A stretch of DNA of 64,000 nt from Cyanobium sp. ATX 6F1 (GTDB lineage: Bacteria; Cyanobacteriota; Cyanobacteriia; PCC-6307; Cyanobiaceae). Positions within the stretch are counted from its first letter, which is position 1; each line of letters opens with the position of its first letter. Positions 1 to 8,419 of the stretch are shown here, piece by piece. The DNA is taken from positions 62,001-126,000 of the forward strand of contig NZ_JAGQCS010000004.1 in the NCBI RefSeq assembly GCF_024346315.1, written 5' to 3'. The translations under genes were made by a program, and so were the position numbers. Below the pieces are notes generated by a model that was not told the origin of the DNA, made no database searches, and saw nothing but the letters and a program-made list of their open reading frames with translations.

Positions 1-1983
1 GCCGATCCGCCAGTCGGCGAGCAGGGCCTGGGGATTCGCCCGGCGGCCGCTCACCAGCACCGAGCTGAGGCTGCCGGCGGAGGTGTCGGCCCAGGCCTCA
101 CGTTTGAGGTAGCGCCAGGCGGCGCGCCGGCCGCTGATCACCCGCTCCGGCGCCAGGCGCAGCAGCGCCCGCGGCGCCATCGACTGCACCACCAGCCGGC
201 CCTCGCCATCGCTCACCCCGGCGACATACCAGCCCTCGCGGTTCGGCGGCAGTTGGTTCAGGTCGGTGCTGGTGGAGGGCCGCAGGCCTTCGCTGTTGGC
301 GATGGGCTCCGGCAAACGCAGCTCCAGGGCGGCGCCACTGAAGCTGCGCCGCAGGGGGTCGAAGGCCACGGCTTGCCAGAGGTCGCCGCCCAGGGGTTTC
401 TGGAACTGCACCAGGGCCATCCCGCTGGTCTGGCGCGGCTCGGCGACGATCTGCAACTCTGGCACAGCGCCGGTCGTCTCGATCCGCACCGGCTCCGGCA
501 GGGCCACGAACTGGTCGTCATAGGGACGCGCCCCGGCCAGGGATTCCAGCGGCGTCACCTGGCGCCAGCCCTCCAGACGCACCGGGTGCACCCCACCCTG
601 GCGGAGGCTGTGGCGCGCCTCCTCGCTGAAGTGCACATCGAACACGATCGCGGCCAGGTGGGGGTCGTCCCAGTGCAGGCGCAGGGTGCGGCCCACCAGG
701 TCCGCCGCCTCGGCCGGCGCTCGGAACACCTCGAAGTCCACGCTGCCGTCGCGCTGCTCAGGGGAAGGCAGGATCAGGCGGCCGAGCCAGCGGTCCAGGG
801 GCCGGAAGGGGCCGGGGGTGGGCTCCAGCTGCCCGGTGTCACGGGCCCGATCGAGCTGGTGCCAGCGGTTGGCCCGGGCCAGGCCGTAGCTGCTGCCCTC
901 CGGGAGCGCCAGGGGCGGCACCACCGGCCGCTCGCCCAGGATCGCGGCCACCAGATCCAAGGTCTGCTGAAGAGGGCTGCGGCCATCGGGGAGCAGCGCT
1001 TCGCCATCGAGGATGCCGCCGGGGAGCTCATGGCCCACGGGGCCCAGGGGGATCAGGCTCACCTTGCCCCGCCGCCTGGCCCGGTTCCAGTAGGAGAGCG
1101 CCACCAGGGGCCAGCGCCGGGGGAAGACGATCCGCCCGAAGCGCTCGACGCGATCGCGATCCCCCACCAGGTGGTAGAGGTGCTGGACCTGGAGAAAGGG
1201 GTTGCCGCCGGCGAACACGCCCCCCAGGGAGATCACCTCGATCGGGGCCTCCAGGGCGCGGCGCAGGTAGGGCAAGGCCCCCAGGGAAATCTGGCCGCCG
1301 CCGCTGAAGCCCAGCAGGGTGATCGGCAGGCCCGTGCCGAGGGGGTAGCCGTTGGCCACCAGGCTGTCGACGATCACCTGGGCAATGCCCTGGTTGTAGA
1401 TCGGCCCGTAGCGCTCGTCGGCGGAGACCGCCACCACGGTGACGTTGCGCAGGTTGATGATCAGCCCCAGCAGGCTGCGGGGGTTCTTGAGGCGCAGGCG
1501 ATCCACCCAACGCCAGAACACCGCCAGCCAGCCCATTTCGGTCAGCGGCACGTTGACCACCGAGTAGGGCATGATTCCGCGCACGATCGGCGTGTCATCC
1601 GGCAACCGCTGGGCGAGGCGGCGCAGGAAGTCTTCGCCTTCGGGCAGGGCCTCGGCGGAGGCCTGGCCGATGCCATCGAGGTAGACGACCATGCGCGCCA
1701 GGGGCTGTTCGCCGCGCCGCGGTGTGGCCAGCACCCCCGTCGCCGGGTGGCCCTCCACACCTCCGCCATACCAGCCCGCCCACCAGCCCAGGGCTTCGAG
1801 CGGAGCGAGCAAGGCGGCGATCAGGAACAGCAGCGCCCCGATCGTGACCAGCTCGATCGCGACGCCGAACGTGCGATGCAGCAGCGCATAGAGCGGTGCC
1901 AGGGCCAGGCCGGCGCCCGGCAGCAGCACCAGGGCCAGGGCGACCAGCAGCCACCAGCGGCGGGAGAAGGGGGGCAGCTTCAT
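1..1983 (-). CDS. Membrane-anchored alpha/beta-hydrolase-like protein (3' end outside window)
   Basis: An open frame of 661 codons starts with ATG at 1983 and runs off the left edge without a stop, so the C-terminus is missing. The first ~70 residues hold two hydrophobic segments (about residues 10-35 and 40-68), which suggests a membrane anchor. Around residue 225 is a GFSGGG motif after a short hydrophobic strand, which resembles the nucleophile elbow of alpha/beta hydrolases. The rest is soluble-looking and not recognised. The start codon overlaps the stop of the upstream Yip1-like gene by 4 bases (ATGA), so the two are probably translationally coupled. The substrate is unknown, and the hydrolase call rests on one motif. 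Confidence 0.7.
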   Translation of the reverse strand, partial: MKLPPFSRRWWLLVALALVLLPGAGLALAPLYALLHRTFGVAIELVTIGALLFLIAALLAPLEALGWWAGWYGGGVEGHPATGVLATPRRGEQPLARMVVYLDGIGQASAEALPEGEDFLRRLAQRLPDDTPIVRGIMPYSVVNVPLTEMGWLAVFWRWVDRLRLKNPRSLLGLIINLRNVTVVAVSADERYGPIYNQGIAQVIVDSLVANGYPLGTGLPITLLGFSGGGQISLGALPYLRRALEAPIEVISLGGVFAGGNPFLQVQHLYHLVGDRDRVERFGRIVFPRRWPLVALSYWNRARRRGKVSLIPLGPVGHELPGGILDGEALLPDGRSPLQQTLDLVAAILGERPVVPPLALPEGSSYGLARANRWHQLDRARDTGQLEPTPGPFRPLDRWLGRLILPSPEQRDGSVDFEVFRAPAEAADLVGRTLRLHWDDPHLAAIVFDVHFSEEARHSLRQGGVHPVRLEGWRQVTPLESLAGARPYDDQFVALPEPVRIETTGAVPELQIVAEPRQTSGMALVQFQKPLGGDLWQAVAFDPLRRSFSGAALELRLPEPIANSEGLRPSTSTDLNQLPPNREGWYVAGVSDGEGRLVVQSMAPRALLRLAPERVISGRRAAWRYLKREAWADTSAGSLSSVLVSGRRANPQALLADWRIG

Positions 1984-2591
1984 CGCCGCCCCGAGCGCAG
2001 CAGGGCCTGCAATTGCGGCCGGTCGCTGACCACAGCCACACCGGCGGCCCGATCCAGAAGTTGCTGGCCCAGGGCGATCACGGGCTGACCGGCGGTGCGT
2101 TCCAGCAGCTGGCTCAGCAACCAGCCGCCGATCAGACAGGCGAAGGCGCTCCAGGACCCCAGACCCGTGACCGCGTGCAGACCGACCACGAAGGCGATCG
2201 CGGTCCAGAGCGAGAGCAGCGACAGCAGCGGCACCCCCAGGTAGGGCAGCACCCCCAGGAAGCTCAGCAGCTGGGGGGCGTAGGCCAGGGCGAGGGCGCG
2301 CACCACCAGGGCCAGGGGCACGGGGTTGCGGAACACCAGCTGCGCCACCAACGCCGTGCTCAAGGCCCAGACCAGGAACCCGAAGGCGAACAGCAGCGTC
2401 TGCACCAGCAGCGTGAGCAGGAAACGCAGGGGCGTGACCCGGTTGATGAACAGGATGAAGCCCTGGGCGATCTCCCGGCTCAGCCCCGCCGCCAGCACCA
2501 GCGGCAGCCCCAGCCCCGGCAGCTCCCGCATGGCGCGGAAGCTGGCCGGATCGAGGGCCAGGGCCCCGGGGATCACCTCGCTGAAGCCCAC
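1980..2591 (-). CDS. Yip1-like multi-pass membrane protein
   Basis: The 203-residue product is dominated by hydrophobic stretches (about residues 45-75, 78-100, 103-130 and 137-160), giving four or five membrane segments of the kind seen in Yip1-domain proteins. The GTG start at 2591 is the first usable start; no ATG lies upstream in frame before the divergent arsM gene at 2609. The stop overlaps the start of the hydrolase-like gene by 4 bases, so the two form an operon. The function is unknown and the family assignment is by overall appearance only. Confidence 0.65.
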   Translation of the reverse strand: MGFSEVIPGALALDPASFRAMRELPGLGLPLVLAAGLSREIAQGFILFINRVTPLRFLLTLLVQTLLFAFGFLVWALSTALVAQLVFRNPVPLALVVRALALAYAPQLLSFLGVLPYLGVPLLSLLSLWTAIAFVVGLHAVTGLGSWSAFACLIGGWLLSQLLERTAGQPVIALGQQLLDRAAGVAVVSDRPQLQALLRSGRR

Positions 2592-2608
2592 CAGAGCTGG
2601 ATCCGGGG

Positions 2609-3697
2609 ATGCAGTCGTTGTACTCCCCCGGCGCCAGACTGGCTGTTCCTTTCCCCCTGCCCCCCGTGCATAGCGCCGTTCAGGAGTACTACGGCAGCAC
2701 CCTGGCGGGCACGGCTGACCTGCGCACGGATGCCTGCTGCGACGCCAGCGCCCTGCCCGAGTCGCTGAAGCCCCTGTTGGCAGGCCTCCACCCCGAAGTG
2801 CTGGAGCGCTACTACGGCTGCGGCCTGGTGGCGCCGCCGGTGCTGGAAGGCACGCGGCTGCTGGATCTGGGCTGCGGCAGCGGCCGGGATGTGTACCTGC
2901 TCGCCCAGCTGGTGGGAGCCACGGGCGAGGTGATCGGCGTCGACATGACCCCCGAGCAGCTGGCGGTGGCCGAAGCCCACCGCGCCTTCCAGGCCGAGGC
3001 CTTCGGCTACGCCAACGTGCGCTTCCTTTCGGGCCTGATCGAGCAGCTCGAGGCCTTGCCCCTGGAGCCCGCCAGCTTCGATGTGGTGGTCTCCAACTGC
3101 GTGGTCAACCTCAGCACCGACAAGCTGGCCGTGCTGCGGGGTGTGCGGCGGTTGCTGAAACCCGGGGGTGAGCTGTACTTCGCTGATGTCTACGCCGACC
3201 GGCGGGTGCCGATCGAGCTGCAGGGCGATCCGGTGCTCTACGGCGAATGCCTGAGTGGGGCGCTCTATGGCCCCGATTTCGTGCGGCTGGCGCGCCAGGC
3301 GGGTTTCGCCGATCCGCGTCTGGTGGAGCAGCGGCCCCTGGCCGTCACCGATCCGGAGCTGGCGGTGAAGCTGGGGGAGCTGCGCTTCCGCTCGGCCACC
3401 TACCGGCTGTTCGCGCTCGATGATCTGGAGGAAACCCGAGAGGATTACGGCCAGACGGCGACCTATCTCGGCACGGTGACCGACCGTCCCGAGACGTTCA
3501 GCTTCGATCAGGAGCTGGGCTTTGCGCGCGGGGTGGCCCAGCCGGTGGATGGCAACACGGCGCGGATGCTCAGCGAGAGCCGCCTTGCCCCCCACTTCGA
3601 GCTGCACGGCGATCGCTCCCGCCACCGGGGCCAATTTCTGGCCGCAGCCGCGGCGGCTGAAGCGGATCCTGCTCCCGCGCCAGCCTGTTGTGGCTGA
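2609..3697 (+). CDS. arsM: Arsenite S-adenosylmethionine methyltransferase
   Basis: ArsM methylates trivalent arsenic, using SAM and thiols, to give methylated and finally volatile arsenicals. The 362-residue protein has the SAM-binding motif LDLGCGSGRD at residues 84-93 and a downstream acidic residue in GVDMTPEQL. The cysteines expected for As(III) binding are visible: C43/C44 in the N-terminal DACC motif, C71, C164 in the SNCVVN motif and C214 in the GECLSG motif. The C-terminus carries another Cys pair (CCG-stop), typical of longer ArsM proteins. The ATG at 2609 lies 17 bases from the divergent Yip1-like gene. The following phosphoesterase gene overlaps its end by 8 bases. No arsR or arsenic pump is visible nearby. 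Confidence 0.92.
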   Translation: MQSLYSPGARLAVPFPLPPVHSAVQEYYGSTLAGTADLRTDACCDASALPESLKPLLAGLHPEVLERYYGCGLVAPPVLEGTRLLDLGCGSGRDVYLLAQLVGATGEVIGVDMTPEQLAVAEAHRAFQAEAFGYANVRFLSGLIEQLEALPLEPASFDVVVSNCVVNLSTDKLAVLRGVRRLLKPGGELYFADVYADRRVPIELQGDPVLYGECLSGALYGPDFVRLARQAGFADPRLVEQRPLAVTDPELAVKLGELRFRSATYRLFALDDLEETREDYGQTATYLGTVTDRPETFSFDQELGFARGVAQPVDGNTARMLSESRLAPHFELHGDRSRHRGQFLAAAAAAEADPAPAPACCG

Positions 3698-4244
3698 AGC
3701 CGCCGGGCCCTATGCCCTCTGGCTGCTGCCGGCGCCGGAGCAGGCCCAAGTTCTGCAGGCGTTGATCGAGCGCCTGGCCGAGCGTTACGAGGCGCCGGCC
3801 TTTGCCCCCCATGTGACCCTCTGTGCTGGCGATCGGTCGGGGGCTTTGGAGCCTTGGCTGGAGGCCACGGCCACGCTGGCCAGCCGCCTGGCGCCCCTGG
3901 AGCTGGCCACGGCGGGACCCGCCTGGTGCGATGACTTTTTCACGTTCTTTTATCTGCTGCTGCCGGATCCAGCCGCCGCCGAGCTGCTGGAGCGTGCTCG
4001 CTTGGCTTTCCCAGGCAGCGACGGGCCGCCGCTGGGGCCCCACCTGAGCCTGCTCTACGCCGAGCCGGAGCAAGGGCAACCCGGCGCTGCGATCGACCGG
4101 GCGGCCCTGGCCCGGGAGCTGGCGCCGGAGCTGCCGGCGCGCCTCAGCTTCGATTCCCTGGCGCTGGTGCGGCCGGGGCCCGGCGGTTGGCGCCATGGCT
4201 GGCCCTGGCGGGTTGAGGGTCGTTTCAGGTTGGGAGCGGCGTAG
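3690..4244 (+). CDS. 2H phosphoesterase (cyclic phosphodiesterase-like)
   Basis: The 184-residue protein carries two HxT/S motifs, H41-V-T and H118-L-S, spaced as in the 2H phosphoesterase fold shared by plant cyclic phosphodiesterases and RNA ligase-like 2',3'-cyclic phosphodiesterases. Members hydrolyse cyclic phosphates or related phosphodiesters; the substrate here cannot be read from sequence. The chosen start is GTG at 3690, which overlaps the arsM stop by 8 bases. An upstream start in this frame (3522) would lie deep inside arsM and adds residues unlike the family. The tight overlap implies co-translation with arsM, but a role in arsenic metabolism is unproven. Confidence 0.8.
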   Translation: MAEAAGPYALWLLPAPEQAQVLQALIERLAERYEAPAFAPHVTLCAGDRSGALEPWLEATATLASRLAPLELATAGPAWCDDFFTFFYLLLPDPAAAELLERARLAFPGSDGPPLGPHLSLLYAEPEQGQPGAAIDRAALARELAPELPARLSFDSLALVRPGPGGWRHGWPWRVEGRFRLGAA

Positions 4245-4285
4245 GCGGCCCCTGCCGATAACTTGCTTCTTTGCCCGTGCTCGCC

Positions 4286-5374
4286 ATGGCTGGGATGGTG
4301 GCCGCCGCGGAGGAGGGCCGGCTTGAGGCCCTGACGAAGGAATTCGAGCGGGAGGCCAGCTTCAACCAGGTGTTCGTCGTGCTCACGGTGGGCGCCAGCC
4401 TGATCGCCACCCTGGGTCTGCTGGCCAACAGCCCGGGTGTGGTGATCGGCGCCATGGTGGTGGCCCCGTGGATCATGCCCCTGCAGGCGATGGCCTTCGA
4501 GATCCTGCGGGGGCGGGTGGGGATGCTGCTGCGGGCGTTCCGCACCCTGATGCTCGGGGTGGTGATCTGTGTGGCGCTTTCGATGGGGTTGGGAGCCCTG
4601 GTGGCGTTCCCCAGCTTCGGAACGGAGGTGATCAACCGAACGAGCCCGAACCTGCTCGATCTGGGCGTGGCCCTGGCGGCCGGAGCGGTGGCGATGTACG
4701 CCAAGTTGCGTAAGGAGGCGATCTCCGCCCTGGCCGGCCTGGCGATCGCCGTGGCGCTGGTGCCGCCGATGTGCGTGGTGGGGCTCTTGCTTTCAGCCGG
4801 CCAGAGGACCGAGGCCTACGGAGCGCTGTTGCTGTTCGCCACCAACCTGCTTGGGATCATGGTGGGCGCCATGGCGGCGCTGGCCACCCTCGAGCGCGTC
4901 TACCGGGCCAGGCTGTTCCACAGCCGGCTCGGCCTGATCAGCGTGGGCCTCACCGCCTTGCTCGTGATTCCCCTGGGCAGCAGCTTTTTTCGGCTGGTGG
5001 GCAGCTACCGCCAGCAGGCGGCGGCGCAGCGGGTGGAGGCCCTGATCGAGCAGCGGCTGCGGAGCAGCACGATCACCCTGGGCAGTGACCCGGCCATCGA
5101 TCTGGTGGGGATCAGCATCGACTGGCAGAAGAATCCACCCCAGATCGACGCCCGGGTCCGCGTCACCGACCCCGATCTGCCCACCCCCAAGCAGGTGGCG
5201 GCGGTGCAGGAGTTCATCAATCAGCAACAGGCCCCGATGCGCTTCCGGCTGCTGGTGCAGCGCACCGCGGTGGATCTGATCGGACCGGAAACCCCACCCA
5301 ATCCAGCCGCCATGGGGGGGCCAGCTCTCCTGGGGCTGCCGCTGCCGGGAGCCGTTCCACAGGACGTCGACTAG
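4286..5374 (+). CDS. DUF389 (TIGR00341-like) membrane protein
   Basis: A multi-pass membrane protein of about 362 residues. The N-terminal two-thirds contains about six hydrophobic helices with the small-residue-rich motifs of DUF389, such as NSPGVVIGAMVVAPWIMP. The last ~130 residues form a soluble tail. The family is widespread in cyanobacteria and has no established function. ATG 4286 is preferred; an in-frame TTG at 4271 and GTG at 4277 are alternatives, and no clear ribosome binding site separates them. It follows the 2H phosphoesterase by about 40 bases on the same strand, so it may be the last gene of the arsM transcript. Confidence 0.85.
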   Translation: MAGMVAAAEEGRLEALTKEFEREASFNQVFVVLTVGASLIATLGLLANSPGVVIGAMVVAPWIMPLQAMAFEILRGRVGMLLRAFRTLMLGVVICVALSMGLGALVAFPSFGTEVINRTSPNLLDLGVALAAGAVAMYAKLRKEAISALAGLAIAVALVPPMCVVGLLLSAGQRTEAYGALLLFATNLLGIMVGAMAALATLERVYRARLFHSRLGLISVGLTALLVIPLGSSFFRLVGSYRQQAAAQRVEALIEQRLRSSTITLGSDPAIDLVGISIDWQKNPPQIDARVRVTDPDLPTPKQVAAVQEFINQQQAPMRFRLLVQRTAVDLIGPETPPNPAAMGGPALLGLPLPGAVPQDVD

Positions 5375-5595
5375 CTCTCCGTTGTCATGGCCGTTGCCGT
5401 GCCCGTTGCCGATGGCTCCACGGCCGGTGCCGTTGGCAGCTCGGGTGCGGCGGCAGCGGCAGGCCGAGCAGATCGGCGACCACGTTGTGCCCGGCGAAGC
5501 GGCCCCTTGGCCCAAGCCACCGCGATCGCTGATGACATCGCCCAACCCAGCAGGACCAAGGGGACCAGGCAGAGGGTGGGCATTTGGCGGGTCAA
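5371..5595 (-). CDS. Small predicted membrane or exported protein
   Basis: A 74-residue frame with one hydrophobic segment near the N-terminus (about residues 6-29), then a basic stretch and a Pro/Ala/Thr-rich tail. A second in-frame ATG at codon 5 is an alternative start. It converges on the DUF389 gene and overlaps its stop by 4 bases. I do not recognise it. The hydrophobic start followed by a basic patch argues for a real single-span protein, but in DNA this rich in GC a chance frame is possible. Confidence 0.4.
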   Translation of the reverse strand: MTRQMPTLCLVPLVLLGWAMSSAIAVAWAKGPLRRAQRGRRSARPAAAAAPELPTAPAVEPSATGTATAMTTES

Positions 5596-5686
5596 GGTTT
5601 GTTGTGCCTTGTCTTGCCATCACACCAACCACAGGCCAGAGAGCCCACGGGCGTGCTCAACCTGGTCGTTCTCCAGGCGACATGGC

Positions 5687-5926
5687 TCAGGGCAGGGTGA
5701 AGCCTGATTGCAGGTTCCTGAGGTCGAGCATCACCCAGGTGACCCAGATCACGAGCGCCACCAGGCCGGAGATCGCCGCCACTTTTGCGCTGGCTCTCAG
5801 AACCACCTCCAGAAGGCTGATTTCTTTCATGGGCCGATCCAGCGGGCCCTCCATCTTGCTACCGCCGGGTTCGCCGGGGCTCAAAGCTTGCCGTTGAACG
5901 CCTGGTTCAGCTGGGATGGTTTCCAT
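5687..5926 (-). CDS. Small single-span membrane protein
   Basis: The 79-residue product starts at ATG 5926. The frame stays open further upstream to 6163, but that extension is Arg/Ser-rich and looks like a shadow of the next gene. Residues ~50-70 form one strongly hydrophobic helix (VAAISGLVALVIWVTWVML), and the N-terminal half is polar. No family is recognised. It lies between two other small minus-strand genes for exported or membrane proteins. Confidence 0.55.
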   Translation of the reverse strand: METIPAEPGVQRQALSPGEPGGSKMEGPLDRPMKEISLLEVVLRASAKVAAISGLVALVIWVTWVMLDLRNLQSGFTLP

Positions 5927-6002
5927 GGCGCCAGGGATCTGTCGTGGGTTGAACGGATTGAGACAACTTGTACCCCCCGCAGCGCAAAACTCCCACTCCC
6001 GT

Positions 6003-6491
6003 TCAGCGATCAGCTTGGGCACTGGCTTTCGCCAGCGACTCCCGCAGGGCGGCGAGCTGGGGGCCCAACGCCTCCGCCTGGGCGGGGTAGCGGTGGTACT
6101 GGAACACGATGCGTCGTTTGGCCCCGCTCTGGCGCACCAGTTCGATCCATTCCGAGCCGCCATCGTCGCAATCGGGGCAGCCGATCACGACCTGGGGCTT
6201 CGTGAGTTGAAGGCTGTCCGCCAGGCGAACGAGCGTCCGCCAGGTCTGCGGGGGAAGGCTGGTGAGCTGGATTTTCGGCGCCAGCGTTGTGCCGTTCGGA
6301 GTGCGCCAGGCCCGGCGCTCATAGCGCCCGCGGGTTCCCAGCAGCTCCAGTTCCTCCTCGCAGTAGCCCACGCAATGGCCGAAGCTGCTGCCGCTGCGGA
6401 GGACGACCAGGGGATCACGGGGCGCCGCGATTCCCGCAGGCAGCGCCGCCAGCCCCAGGCAGGCGATCCACAGGGGGATGGTGGTTGTCAT
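6003..6491 (-). CDS. Exported protein with two paired-cysteine motifs
   Basis: The 162-residue protein begins with a signal-peptide-like segment (residues 1-22, ending near AGIAA) and so is probably exported to the periplasm. The mature part has the Cys pairs FGHCVGYC (about residues 37-44) and GCPDCDDGG (about 104-112). They could form disulfides or bind metal, and resemble small DUF6438-type secreted proteins. Function is unknown. It lies 39 bases downstream of the VIT1-like transporter gene on the same strand and may be co-transcribed with it. Confidence 0.65.
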   Translation of the reverse strand: MTTTIPLWIACLGLAALPAGIAAPRDPLVVLRSGSSFGHCVGYCEEELELLGTRGRYERRAWRTPNGTTLAPKIQLTSLPPQTWRTLVRLADSLQLTKPQVVIGCPDCDDGGSEWIELVRQSGAKRRIVFQYHRYPAQAEALGPQLAALRESLAKASAQADR

Positions 6492-6530
6492 GCGGCTCCA
6501 GAATTGACCATCAGCGGGCTGGCCCGTGCC

Positions 6531-7232
6531 TCAACCGATCCGGTTCAGCCACAGGCCGATCGCCACCCCGGCCAGGGCGGCACAACCGGCGATCGACACC
6601 GTGGTCAGCACCGTGGGCAGCACCGCGCGCTCGCCGATCCGGGCACGGCCGTAGCCCAGCAGCACCAGTAGTACCAGGGTCATCAGCAGCGACACCGGCC
6701 GGGCCTGCTCCAGCGGCAACAGGGCGAAGGCCATCACCGGCGTCAGCCCCGCGAACAGATCCGACACGAGCATCCACAGTGCATGGGCCCAGGGCTGCTG
6801 GCGACTGGAGGCAGAGGGCACCGCGGCGCGGCGCTCCAGTTCCGGCAGCGTCGCCGGCCGCTGCTGCAGGTCGCTCTCAATGGCCGCCAGGGTGGCCGGC
6901 TGCAGGCCCGTGCGGCCCAGGCGGCCCATCAGCGCGGCGATCTCGCCGGTGGGATCGGCCCCCACGGCCTTGAGGCGGCGGCGGCTGTCCACCCGCTCCT
7001 GGTCCTGCTCTGACTGCAGGTCGAGGAACACCCCCGCCATCATCGAGACGGCGGCGGCCACGGCTCCGGAGGCACCCGCGATCAGCACGCTCTTGCCGGA
7101 GCTGGCTGTGAGTGCCACCCCGGCCACCAGGCCGAAGATCGACACGGTGCCGTCCTCCATCCCGAAGACGACATCGCCGATCGAGGCCTCAAACGAGGAT
7201 CTCAGTGAATGGAGCAGGTTCTGGCGTGGCAT
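6531..7232 (-). CDS. VIT1/CCC1-family Fe2+/Mn2+ transporter
   Basis: The 233-residue membrane protein begins with the family signature SIGDVVFGMEDGTVSIFGLVAG (in two parts, residues ~17-38), part of the first transmembrane helix of VIT1/CCC1 proteins. It has hydrophobic helices at about 27-50, 52-70, 150-172, 178-195 and 205-228 with an acidic, helical cytoplasmic domain between. Family members move Fe2+ or Mn2+ out of the cytosol; which metal is used here is not readable. The length is normal for the family. The start at ATG 7232 fits the conserved N-terminus. Confidence 0.88.
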   Translation of the reverse strand: MPRQNLLHSLRSSFEASIGDVVFGMEDGTVSIFGLVAGVALTASSGKSVLIAGASGAVAAAVSMMAGVFLDLQSEQDQERVDSRRRLKAVGADPTGEIAALMGRLGRTGLQPATLAAIESDLQQRPATLPELERRAAVPSASSRQQPWAHALWMLVSDLFAGLTPVMAFALLPLEQARPVSLLMTLVLLVLLGYGRARIGERAVLPTVLTTVSIAGCAALAGVAIGLWLNRIG

Positions 7233-7435
7233 GGAGGGGGGGATTCAGCCGGATCGCCTGTGAGACGCGAGAGGAAGGCGAGATCTGCGTACAAGTCTGC
7301 CTCGGCAAGTGAGGCGCAGACCGTGTACAGCTTGCGATTCATTCACGCGTCGGACGTTGCCACCCATCGGCAGTCATTGCTGTCCATCAGGGTCCCTTCT
7401 CGATGACGGGCCCAACCACCGCGCCGCTGAAACTG

Positions 7436-7915
7436 TCATTCCTGAAGGGCGGCTTCGATCGTGGCGATGTCGATCTTCGTCATCTCCATCATCGCCGCAA
7501 AGGCACGCTTTGCGGCCTTGGGTTCGGGATGCGCCAGGGCTGCTGTGAGCACCCGCGGGGTGATCTGCCACGACACTCCCCAGCGGTCTTTGCACCAGCC
7601 ACAGGAACTCTCCTGGCCTCCGTTCGCCGTGATGGCGTGCCAGAGACGATCCGTTTCTTCCTGGTCGTCGGTGGCGATCTGGAAGGAAAAGGCTTCGCTG
7701 GGGCGGAAGGCGGGGCCCCCATTGAGGCCCAGGCAGGGGATTTCGCAGACCGTGAACAACACCGTCAGCACATCGCCCTGCTTCCCGGAGGGGTAATCAC
7801 TCGGGGCATGAAATATGGCACCCAGCTCGCTATCCGGGAACGTTGAGGTGTAGAACGTGGCCGCCTCGAGCGCTGCGCCGTCGTACCACAGGCAGATCGT
7901 GTTTTTTGCCACCAT
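7436..7915 (-). CDS. PhnB-like VOC-superfamily protein
   Basis: The 159-residue protein matches the PhnB/3-demethylubiquinone methyltransferase-like subgroup of the VOC (glyoxalase/dioxygenase) fold. Features are the ICLWYDGAALEAATFYTSTF start, the LGLNGGP strand, and the GWCKDRWGVSWQI and P-R-V-L end typical of the group. Proteins of this type are cytosolic and mostly of unknown substrate; the methyltransferase name is historical. ATG 7915 is preferred over the in-frame GTG at 7933. It sits alone with roughly 200 bases of apparently non-coding DNA on its 3' side. Confidence 0.85.
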   Translation of the reverse strand: MVAKNTICLWYDGAALEAATFYTSTFPDSELGAIFHAPSDYPSGKQGDVLTVLFTVCEIPCLGLNGGPAFRPSEAFSFQIATDDQEETDRLWHAITANGGQESSCGWCKDRWGVSWQITPRVLTAALAHPEPKAAKRAFAAMMEMTKIDIATIEAALQE

Positions 7916-8419
7916 CGTGTTTCTGCGGTGCACTGGAAAGACGTAGGTAAGGGTAAGGCGATGATGCGAGGTTGATCTGGGCTTGCTATGGGGCTGTTGG
8001 GAACTCCGTGGCGCTCAAGGGTTTTCGGTTCAGGCGGGTTGGGTGTTGCGGGTGGTGGAGTTCCATCGCTGCAAGTTATGTCGAATGCTCATGCTCCGCC
8101 GACGACGGCAATGTCTGGTGCGGGGCCTGCGAGCCAGAGGGCTGACGCGACCTCAGGGATGGGAGCCTGGCCTCCATCCGACCCAGCGCGCCGGCGAGCA
8201 GGTGCGACAGGAAGACGCCAGTCCGGCGCCTTGTCATCGCGGCCCAACGGCGCCGATCAGCTCTCAAGAAGAAGCCCTCTCGCCATGGGCAGAGAGCTCA
8301 GAGGGCACTTCTACGGATGAAGAGGCCCTCTTAGGCGGCGTTTTGATTGGCCCAGGTTGATCTCACCGGGATTCAAGAAGGCAGGTGCGAACTGCCTTAG
8401 CCAGGCGGCTCATGGGCGG
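7916..8419. other. About 500 bases with no convincing gene
   Basis: Short frames exist on both strands, but they have Arg/Ser/Pro-rich compositions typical of chance frames in GC-rich DNA. I recognise no domain or transposase remnant. Two imperfect hairpins are visible, one around 8276-8295 (CTCTC-GCC-ATG-GGC-AGAGAG) and one at about 8298-8333 (AGAGGGC...GCCCTCT). Their role is unknown. Confidence 0.5.

Noticed and set aside
253-2768. Plus-strand frames opposite the first two genes
   Set aside because: His/Gln/Arg-rich complements. The minus-strand frames have hydrophobic segments and a GFSGGG motif and run in an operon.
7934-8360. Short plus-strand frames after the PhnB-like gene
   Set aside because: Compositions are Arg/Ser/Gly-rich and no domain or transposase motif is seen.
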